The notes under the pieces: model-generated
What the model was told of the DNA's origin: nothing
Database searches by the model: none
What the model saw: only the letters and a program-made list of their open reading frames with translations
Origin: Prorocentrum cordatum
Taxonomy: Eukaryota > Sar > Dinophyceae > Prorocentrales > Prorocentraceae
NCBI GenBank assembly: GCA_963575745.1
Contig: CAUYUJ010020700.1
Location: forward strand, 87,996-151,995
DNA length: 64,000 bases
Direction: 5' to 3'
Shown here: in pieces, positions 32,457-40,384 of the stretch
Position numbering within the stretch: position 1 is the stretch's first letter
Layout of the letters: each line of letters starts with the position of its first letter
Made by a program: the position numbers and the translations under genes

Positions 32457-34365
32457 ACGTCCCATGCTCATGCGAATCTTCGCGCTCGCAAGCTGTTCAT
32501 GCCCAGAGTCGTTGCGGGTTGCGGTGAGCACTTGGAGCCGCCAAGTCTTGGGCGAGCCTACCTCGCGCATGCGGCGCCTTCGCTCGCGGGCTGCGAAGGC
32601 CTCAGGACGGTGGCACTCTGGCGTCTGTGCCACTTCCCTCCTGTCCTTGGACCATGCCATGTCTGACGACCTTGCGTGTAAGATTCGGTTTGAGCATCTA
32701 TTTGAGCGGAGCAGTACCTGAAAACCCTGGACCCCGGTCAAGTTCAGAGTGTGCGACGTGTTTGGCCTAAAATTATGGATGATCTGCGTGATGTTCTTCG
32801 TGCCAATCGTTGGCGTCATGTTCGTAGTCCCATTGCGGCTGTGATTGCGTGCGTGGGAACCCTCAGGGGCCTAACCTCTGGACGGGGCCACCCTGCGGGT
32901 TGATCAGCGTGATTCCCAGTTTGGTATCTGGAAGACGGTTGGCAAGCAAGTCGGTATCACGTCATGGAAACAAGCTTCTGAAGCGAATGGTGGTCAGGTC
33001 CTGCGCGGGGGCGTCGACCGCATTGTTTTTCGGAGGCTGCGCCGCGCTCTTTCCCGCCAAGGCGATGTCGATGGCGTCGCCATTTTGAACCGCTTTGGCC
33101 TGCGCAGCGCCTGAAGGACCCAGGCGACGTCAGTAATGGAGTTCGTCCTCGCTGCGGTGCGCGGCAGGAGACGCCCTGGTACAGGCATTGGGAGTGCCAC
33201 GATCTCTGCGAATCGATGATGAAAGCCTCCACCTTACCTCGCACATGTTCCAGGGCTCGTTTGATAGTGTCCCCGAGCCGGAGCGTGTCTGGACCCGTGG
33301 GCTGGTCCCTCTTGGGTGAACCTTGGGGGTCCTTCCGCCTGCGGAGGCGAAGGTCTGGGCTTGGGGGCCTTCTACGAGGCCCTGCACCGCGGCGCCAAAA
33401 TCGTAGGAGGTGTTTTTCGGAGATATGGGTCTGGAGGGGCCCATTCGGATGACTGGAGGCGAGGGAGAGGTAGTTGGTCTGTTGTGCTCCTCCATCGAGG
33501 GCCCATGCAGTTGGGACCTGGCCAGTGGTACTCTCCCTGGACCTAGCCAGTCTTCTCCTCGAGCTGAAATCTATGCCCTCATCCAGCCCCTCCTCCTCCT
33601 TGTTGTCGGTGATGCGATGCTGTGCGCCGAGTTCCTCCCAAGAGCGCGTGCCTTCCCCAGAACGAATGCCGAGGTGAACTGCGATCTCCGCCTGACCCTC
33701 CAGGGATTAGTCGCCAATGGTGTCGCCGCTCACTTTGCGGGGAAAGCTGCCGAGTGGGGAGCCCTACCAGATGATAGCCTTCGCGAACTTCAGAGTAGAT
33801 GCGAACTGTTTCACTGTAGTTAAACGTCTCCTCGCGGTGTCCAGGCATTTTGCTCTCACGTGTCCCCGAGAGCGTGAGGGGCGCTTGGGCAGAGACCATA
33901 ATCGAGAGAACGGCCCGAGCTTCTGTAACCTCCGCCACGAAAAGGCTGCGTGAGCAAGGGCACGATACAGGTAAAGTATCGGACACGCTTAAGTGCACGC
34001 GGTGGCTGAGCAAGTTCCTTGCTGTCCGCGGGGAGTTGTAAAAGTTTTGGTCTGGTCCGTGTCCTGGGGCGCTGGTGTTGGGATCTTCGTCGGCTGGTAG
34101 GGTGGATCGTTCTGCCAGTCCTGTTCCGGTGTCCTTGGGCAATCCGATCGGGCATTCATGCTACCTGCGTGCGCGTATGACGCACACGCTGGCCGAATAC
34201 AAATGTGCGCTCTTTTGGCGAGGCTGCGGGGCATTGTTCGTCAGCGTTGCACAGATGCTGACGCTGCCCTGCCCCGCAGAGCCGACGGCCACAGGTCGTC
34301 GAAACCTTGAGCGGCTGGCGAAGGGTAAACCCCCCAAATACGGTATGTCATTCCCCGCTCCATGA
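32457..34365 (+). pseudogene. LINE C-terminal region with RNase H-like remnant
   Basis: Plus-strand protein-like fragments continue the LINE in changing frames: LFMPRVVAGCGEHLEPPSLG (about 32490), DLRDVLRANRWRHVRSPIAA (about 32775), GVFRRYGSGGAHSDDW (about 33405), SSPRAEIYALIQPLLLLVVG (about 33550) and LTLQGLVANGVAAHFAGKAA (about 33695). YGSGG sits where the family normally has the aspartate-bearing DGSGG of RNase H, and the E of RAEIYAL matches its second acidic residue. The last fragment ends near 34365. Many frameshifts make it a dead copy. Confidence 0.55.
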
Positions 34366-34559
34366 TCTTCGTTGTTTCATGGACTGCGGCGGGTGTGAGC
34401 TTGCACTCCTGTGTCCCCAAATTTCTGGAGCCCTGGAGTTCCTCCTCCGAAAGAACTTCTCCGCCCCCGGACCCGCCTGTGATGGCCCCCAGGGCCTGGG
34501 AGATGGGCCCCCCCCGCGGGCGGCGGAAACGAAGGGGCAGGGGTCAGGGGCAACGATAG

Positions 34560-34725
34560 GGGGGGATGGGCCTCGGGGGGGATGCATCGACCCCCAATCG
34601 CCCATTGATCGCCGATAGGGGCCCAGTAGCCCTAACCTGCCCAGGAACTTGCGGACTCACTCTCAGAGGCCTATCGCCGATCTGTCGGCGATGTATCGCC
34701 GATTCAAGGTCGGTGCATCCCCCCC
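34560..34725. repeat. palindromic GCGAT/ATCGC words
   Basis: Contains ATCGCCGATAGGGG, ATCGCCGATCTGTCGGCGAT and GTATCGCCGATTC, the same word family as the core of the foldback elements at 609-820 and 34878-35085. Confidence 0.5.
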
Positions 34726-34877
34726 TATGCCAGTCCCCCCTCTATCGTTTGCCCCCCAAGGGCGCGCGCCGCCCGAAGCCCCAGCTGGGCGCACCGCGGG
34801 CCCCGGCCGCCCCGGCGGAGGCGGCACGTTCCAGTGCATGAACTTCAACCACATGGCTTTGGCAGGGGCGGGGGTCC

Positions 34878-35085
34878 GGGCCTCCCGGACGGGGTCCCCG
34901 GGCAGACGGGGTCGGAAGACCACGCCGTAGCGCCGAGGCATCGGCGATGTATCGGCAATGTGGAGCCCGATGTTCTCCACGCACGCCGTCGTCGCCGATC
35001 GCCGACGTCGCGAGACGTCGGCGACGCATCGGCGATGCGGCGCGATCCCCCGACCCCAGCCACTCGGACCCTATCGGGGAGGCCT
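34878..35085. repeat. foldback element, family A, copy 2
   Basis: The right arm (about 35018-35085, with GGCGATGCGGCGCGATC and CACTCGGACC) matches the right arm of the copy at 609-820. The left arm (34878-34945) is its diverged complement. The centre has GTCGCGAGACGTCGGCGAC-type palindromes. Confidence 0.6.
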
Positions 35086-35149
35086 CTATGGGGGCCAACT
35101 GGGGCAGTAGGGGGCCGCGGGCCGGCTCTCGGGTCTGCGGGGGAGCGGG

Positions 35150-35620
35150 GCGGCCCCAGGGGAGAAGGAGAGAGGGGCGAAGAGGGGGTGGGTGGGGGTG
35201 GAGGGAGAGGGGCGAGGAGGAGAGAGAGAGAGAGAGAGGCGAGGAGGCATGGGAGAAGGAGAGAGAGGGGAGAAGGAGAGAGAGGGGAGAATGAGAGAGA
35301 GAGTGGAGAAGGAGAGAGAGGGGAGAGGGAGAGGAGAGAGGGAGAGGGCGAGGGGAGAAGGAGAGAGAGGCGAGGAGGAGAGGGAGAGAGGGGCGAGGAG
35401 GGAGGGGGGTCGGGCTCGGGAAGGGTACCAGGGCCAGAAGGAGTAGGCGGGGGAAGGGTCAAGGTCAGGATCAGGAGGATCGGGGTCAGAGAGAGGGGGT
35501 CGAGGAAGACAAGAAGGAGGAGGACGAGGAGGAGGAGGAGGAGGATCGGGGCCAGAAGGAGGGAGATGACCAGGACAAGGGGGGTCGGGATGACGGCCAG
35601 GAGGGTCAGGGGTCAGGAGG
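35150..35620. repeat. GAGAGG-rich purine tract
   Basis: About 450 bp of nearly pure purine on the plus strand (GAGAGAGAGGGGAGAAG variants), ending in GGA repeats near 35515-35560. All frames read Arg/Glu/Gly strings. Confidence 0.85.
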
Positions 35621-35820
35621 TATGTTCGTTTTGTGGGCCAGCGGATGCTCTTTTGCTCCTCCTTGTGCTCGCTACTCCTGTTTCCCCATCGTCGCATTAA
35701 CCGTCCTACCTCTTGTCATCCTGCTCGTCCTTGTCCTCCGTCTCATCCATTCCGTTGTCGTCCTCTTCTTCTTCTCCCGTTCCCAGAAGCCGTTGGATAT
35801 CCGTGCCCCCTCCCCCAGCT

Positions 35821-35841
35821 CCGTAGCCGTTTTGGCTCAAG
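35821..35841 (+). promoter_or_regulatory. relict dinoflagellate spliced leader
   Basis: The sequence reads CCGTAGCC-G-TTTTGGCTCAAG, preceded by T. The dinoflagellate spliced leader is known as D-CCGTAGCC-A-TTTTGGCTCAAG, so 20 of 21 invariant positions match. It lies 48 bp upstream of the ATG at 35889, on the coding strand, where a leader would sit in a mature mRNA. Just after it, TCACTCTTGGTCAAACG may be an older, more decayed leader. It is not a leader RNA gene because no donor (GT) follows the CAAG. Upstream is a pyrimidine-rich tract (35650-35815) ending in CCCCCAG, a plausible acceptor for present-day trans-splicing. Confidence 0.9.
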
Positions 35842-35888
35842 TCACTCTTGGTCAAACGTTTCCATGTCCTGACTATTGAACGTTTTCA

Positions 35889-38016
35889 ATGGCGGGCGCA
35901 TCGCTGCGCGTCCTGCTCTGTGCCCTGCTGGCGCTCGCGTGCGAAGGCCAGCTCGATGACGCCGTGGGCATGGTCCAGGCCGCGCTGGAGTGGCCCACGC
36001 TGGGCGCAAGCCGCGCCTTGGGCGCCACCCACGCTGCGCAGCGCGGCAGGGTCCGATCGAAGGCGAGCACAGAGGCCGTGGACAAGCTCATGAGAGAGGC
36101 CCGGGAGAAGAGCAGGAGGAAGAGGACGCCCTCCTTCCAGTTCAGCCACTCCCCCAAGGAGGCCACAGCCCCAAGCAAGAGACAACGTCACAACCATACA
36201 CTTTCGGAGCTCCGATCGGATGTCTCCTGGATCGGCGCTGGGCCTCTGGCGCGCTCCAGGGGGCCCAGCACCGATCCAAGAAGTCCGTGCGGAGGTCCGA
36301 CAGTTTGTGCTTATGCCGTTCTTTCTTCTCACAGCGGAGGCCAGCACCGGGAAAACGGGGGAGGCCAGCGCCCAGAAGGCCGTAGAGGTCGGCGCCAACG
36401 CGAAGGAGGCAGAGGCCAGCACCGAATGGAGCAGCCAGAGCTACATCATCGAGAAGACGGCAGTGGCCAGCACCCGGGAGGCCTCCGAGAGCGGTGCCGC
36501 CAGGAAGGGAGCAGAGGCCACCATCACGAAGGCCAGCCAGAGCGACACTGAGGAGAAGCAGTCTGGGGCCCGTGCCCAAGTTGAGGCCACAATCACAGAG
36601 GCCAGCGGGAGCGGCACCGCGGTGCAGGAGGCAGAGGCCACCGTCATCGAGGACAACGACAGCGGCACCGCCGGGAGAGGAGCGGAAGCCAGCAATGCCG
36701 ACGCTGCTGGGAAGAGGGCGGAGGCCGCCGCCGTGGAGGCAGCGGGAAGCAGTGGGAAGCAGGCAGAGGCAACTGGCAGCCAGGCCGCCGGGGAGAGAGC
36801 CGAAGACACCCAGCAGGCCGCCACTGTCAGCGGGAGCGGCGCCGTCGCGAGTGGGACCGTGGGCCACTGGGCTCAGCAGATGCACCAGGCTGGTTTTGCC
36901 AACTGGCTGGACTATAATGCCCACAAGAGGGAGACCAAGAAGAAGTTCGAGGCCCTCGGCAGCTATTTCTCCAGCAGAGAGGAGGACGATGCGGCGGCGA
37001 CAGTGAACGGGCTGGCTTGGCCGGCCCATGCGCCGATGCCCAAGCCAGCGCTCATCACCATGCTGAACAGGGCGCGCCTTGGCAACCGCCTCTTCCAGTG
37101 GGCGGCTCTGCTGTCCATCACGAAGGAGGCCGGCGCGCGTGCCGCAGCCCCTCACAACGAGAGGTACAAACCTGGCGCGATCCCACAGCTTGACAACCTG
37201 GAGGAGCTCATCTGGTCGAGCGAGGACATGGACTGGCTGAACACACAAGATCATAAGTGCCACATGTGGGACTTCGGCTGGCCCCTGAAGCTCGACTATG
37301 ACCTCGGGAACCTATCCAACTGGACGCTCTCGGGCGTGTCTAAGGGCGAGTTGCACATCCAATCTGCCCTAGAGCCGCGGAAGGGCATGAACTGGGCGCG
37401 CGTGTGGGCGGACGCGATCCTGACCACGCCAACCCCCAGCCCCTGCTCGGTCGTCGAGCTGGACGGATTCTGGCAGCGACCAGAGTTTTTCGTGCACCAC
37501 CTCAACTGGCTTCGGCCGACCTTCTGGAACGCAGAGGTCGCTGGCCAGGCCAGGCACATCCTGGACAGCTGGCTCGAGAAGACGGGCCCGGCGGGCGCAG
37601 TCGTGGGCATCCACCTGCGGCTGGGGGACTACATCGGCATGGGCAGGAATTTGGACATGGACTACTACAGGAACGGGCTGCTGGAGGTGAAGCGGCACCG
37701 CAACGTGGACGAGCTCACGTGCGTCATATTCTCGGACGACATCCACCTGGCCTCAAACGTCAGCCTGGAGCTGGAATCGTGCACGAAGCGCATCCCCGTA
37801 TACCCGTGCAGGGAGCTCGGGAAGGAGTACCATTGTAAGCGTGCCGAGAGAGTCGTCAATGACAGAGTGAGCTTCTACATGATGAGCCAGCTGCCCAACA
37901 TCATCCTGTTGCGCTGCCGCGCCAATCCGCCGCCGCGCTTGGGAAGGGCGACTGGGGGAGGGTGCGCTAGCTGTGGAGGGCTTGGGGGGGACGGAGGTTG
38001 GTGCCCGCACCACTGA
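35889..38016 (+). CDS. GT11 family (alpha-1,2-fucosyltransferase-like) glycosyltransferase
   Basis: Joined exons 35889-36174 and 36335-38016 give one 655-residue frame. The start is the first ATG after the leader relic and begins MAGASLRVLLCALLALACEG, a signal peptide or signal anchor expected of a Golgi/ER enzyme. A long Ala/Glu/Ser/Thr-rich stem follows (about residues 95-290). The catalytic domain shows GNRLFQW (about 345), HLRLGDY (about 522; the family's HxRRGDY motif that binds GDP-fucose, with Leu for one Arg) and FSDD (about 561). WQRPEFFVHHLNWLRP also fits the family. Expected role: transfer of fucose from GDP-fucose to a galactose-type acceptor. The family's final block (usually N-S/T-F-x-x-W-W-A, about 50 residues) is missing: similarity stops at LPNIIL (about 37908) and the rest looks unrelated. 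Either a further intron lies there or the gene is 3'-truncated. Introduced by retroposition, judging from the leader relic. Confidence 0.85.
36175..36334 (+). other. GC-AG intron carrying an introner-like inverted repeat
   Basis: The 160-bp interval starts GCAAGAGACAACG and ends TTCTTTCTTCTCACAG. Removing it joins the signal-peptide frame to the glycosyltransferase frame with no stop (codon split after its first base, giving ATAPTEASTGK). Without removal the first frame runs off the catalytic frame. Inside, arms at about 36201-36253 and 36252-36303 are imperfect inverted repeats sharing TGGATCGGCGCTGGGCC. Related arms occur in the element at 25968-26166. GC donors are known in dinoflagellates. 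Alternative donors a few bases away cannot be excluded. Confidence 0.75.
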
Positions 38017-38068
38017 TTGTGAAGGCTTTGCGGTTCGTGCCGCCGACCCTGGAAGAAAGCCTTCCATG

Positions 38069-38265
38069 ATTCAGGCGATCGCAAACATGGATTGAGGGGG
38101 CGGGGATTAGCGACGGGTCCCGTTTCCAAGGGAACTCGCGGATTTCCGCCGCCGAGCGAGGCGGCACCGGCCGCATTCTGGGTAGGGCACCTCCCCCGAT
38201 CAGTGGATTTGGAGACCGCGCGCCAAATCCATGGATCGTTAATCCATGTTTGCGCGCCCCCGAAT
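38069..38265. mobile_element. MITE with terminal inverted repeats, copy 2
   Basis: A 197-bp element with ends ATTCAGGCGATCGCAAACAT and ATCCATGTTTGCGCGCCCCC, the same family as 5457-5654. It starts 53 bp after the stop codon of the glycosyltransferase frame, close to where that gene seems to be truncated. Confidence 0.8.
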
Positions 38266-38419
38266 GATGAAGGAGACAGCCAGAGTTGTTCGGGAAGGTT
38301 GGGACCAGAATTCCCGAAGAGTTTCCCTGAAGCCTCATGAGGTTCCCAAGAAGCGTACGACGAGGACCACAGCTTGGCCAAGCTATCTGCCTGTGTGCTT
38401 TCGCAGCCGCTGGGGGACG

Positions 38420-38545
38420 AAGAGGGGGGGAATCAGGAGAGGGAGGAGGCGGCGGAGGAGAAGAGCAGGAGGAGTGGGAGGAGCAGGAGGAGTAGAACGA
38501 GCAGTACAACAAGGACGATGAGGAGGAGGAGGAGGAGGAGACCTC
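38420..38545. repeat. GGA-rich microsatellite
   Basis: GGA/GCAGGA iterations, the purest run at 38519-38543, leading straight into an 11-bp array block. Confidence 0.85.
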
Positions 38546-38830
38546 TTGGGAGCCTTTTCGGGACTCTGGGAACCTCCTCAGGCTTCATGGCGACCTCTTG
38601 CCGCCCTCCAGGCCCGTCTTGGAGGGCAGCTTGGATCGTCTTGGCGGCAATGCAGCGCCGTCCTGACTATCTGGGAGTCGAGCCGTGCCGTCTTTTGGAG
38701 AATTCTGTGGGAGCCCTCTGGGGGCTCTCTTGGGGCGTTCGAGCCCACATCCCATCCCGCCACCGTGCATTGTTGGGGACCTTCTGAGGATCCTCTTGGA
38801 TTTCTCGCCAGGCTCTCTTAGAGGCTTATT
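38545..38830. repeat. degenerate 11-bp array block
   Basis: CTCTTGGGAGCC and CTCTTGGGGCG type units mixed with unique sequence. Confidence 0.55.
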
Positions 38831-39061
38831 GTAGCTGTCTTTGGGCTCTCCGAGAGTTCCATAAGGGTTGAAGAGGGGCCCCAAAGGGTACCAAGATGTT
38901 TTAAAAGTCGTACGATGGCCCCATGCCAGCCCCAGAATTAGCCTGCAACAGTTTCAAACCAAAGGTACCTGAAACGATACTGTTGAGAGCTTGCTTGGAA
39001 TTCCGCGGGGTCCTCTGGGGTCTCTCTTGGGGCGCTCGGGCGATTTCAGGCCCCTCTTGGA

Positions 39062-39250
39062 CTATCTAAGACGCCTACGGCGAATCACCGCCGCCCCCTG
39101 CCTTTTGGAATCGCCCGTGTGGCCGAACGTGGTGGCCAGAGCTCTGCGGAACTATCGGACCATGTGTTCCCCCAGCCGTTGTGGAAACCCCTCGGGGAAC
39201 ACTTGGGGGAGGATAGCGGGGAAGATCAGAAGGAGGAGGAGGAGGAGGAG
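39062..39250. repeat. dispersed module, family E, copy 1
   Basis: Contains AGACGCCTACGGCGAATCAC, CGCCGCCCCCTGCC, GAACTATCGGACCATGTG and CTCGGGGAACACTTGGG, followed by a GGA run. The same order occurs at 39985-40185 and 44795-44995. Confidence 0.7.
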
Positions 39251-39264
39251 AAGGAGAAGAGGGG

Positions 39265-39860
39265 GGCATCTTGGGAGGCCTCTTGGAGGTATGCTGGGGG
39301 CCTTGAGCCTCTTGGGGGGGCCTCGTTGGCCGTCTCAGGGCGTTCCTGGCCCGTGTGACACGGTCGGAAGCCGTCTTGGGGGCCTCTCTCAACCGACTTG
39401 GGGCCCTCTTGGGGTGCTCCAGGGCCGTCTTGGAGGCCATCCTGGGCATCTTGGAGACTTCTTGGGCCCTCTTGGGGCTGTCTTGGGGGCCTCCGGCCTC
39501 TTGGGCCCTTCTGGGGTCATCTTGGAGGCCTTGTGGGCGATCTTGGAGCGATCTTGGCGGCCCCTTGGGCCGTCTCGGGCCGTTGGAGGGCCGAAAAGAA
39601 CCGAATGCCAACATCTTTCAAATCCCTGAGGAGCATCAACGATCTGTGCCTGTTCGGGTCTTCCTGGAGGCCCTCTTGGGGGCCTCCGGAGCCGTCTTGG
39701 AGGCCTCTTGGGGGCCTCTTGGGCCGTCTTGGGCCATCTTGGAGCCGTCTTAGGCCGACTTGGCGGCTTCTTGGGCGGACTTGGAGACATCTTGTACCCT
39801 CTTGGGCCGTCTTGGAGGCCGTGATGGGACCACTGTGGACGAACATGGAGGCACATTTGA
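39265..39860. repeat. 11-bp array block
   Basis: Long degenerate array of CTTGGGGGCCT / CCGTCTTGGAGG units, interrupted at about 39590-39660 by CCGAAAAGAACCGAATGCC and a CAATGATTTTGGC-like spacer relative. Confidence 0.8.
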
Positions 39861-39984
39861 GCCTTCTTGGCCGGCTTGGAGGCGATTTGGGCAATGGGCG
39901 TCGAAATTTCTGCGGCTTTCGGGGTGGCTGGCGCGCTGGGCCGAAGTCCCAGGGAAAGCTTGTTTACAAGTACCAAACAACTCT

Positions 39985-40190
39985 AAGAAGTTTAGCACGC
40001 CAGGCACCCCTATGATAAATTAACAGGGGGCGGCGGATCAAAGACGCCTACGGCGAAGCACCACCGCCCTCTGCCCGTTGGGAAGCGCCTCTGTGGCCGA
40101 CAGCTGGGCCAGAGCTTGGCCAAGCTATCGGGCCAGTTGTTCCCCGAGTCGGTTGGGAAAGGCTTCGGGGAACGCGTGGGGGAGCAAGAA
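39985..40190. repeat. dispersed module, family E, copy 2
   Basis: Begins after TTTAGCACGCCAGGCACCCC, then GGGGGCGGCGGATCAAAGAC, GCCTACGGCGAAGCACC, AAGCTATCGGGCCAGTTGTT and CTTCGGGGAACGCGTGGG. It ends in a GA-rich run. Confidence 0.75.
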
Positions 40191-40321
40191 GAGGAGGAGG
40201 GGGAGAATGACACAATTATAGCCAGAGTGCAGTATCCCCAAACAGGGTTTTTAGACCCACTGCGGTTTCCAAGGTCGATTGCGTGCCCGTCCAGTGCGGG
40301 CTGGCATGGCATGTGAAAACA

Positions 40322-40377
40322 TGCCTCCTCTTCCTCCTCCTGCTCCTCCTCCTCCTCCTCCTCCTCCACCTCCTCTT
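40322..40377. repeat. (CTC)n microsatellite
   Basis: CTC/CTT run directly ahead of the 64-bp array. Confidence 0.9.
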
Positions 40378-40384
40378 CATCCCG

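Noticed and set aside
35821-35841. Spliced-leader RNA gene
   Set aside because: No splice donor follows CAAG and no Sm-site or RNA-gene context is seen. The position before an ATG fits a relic.
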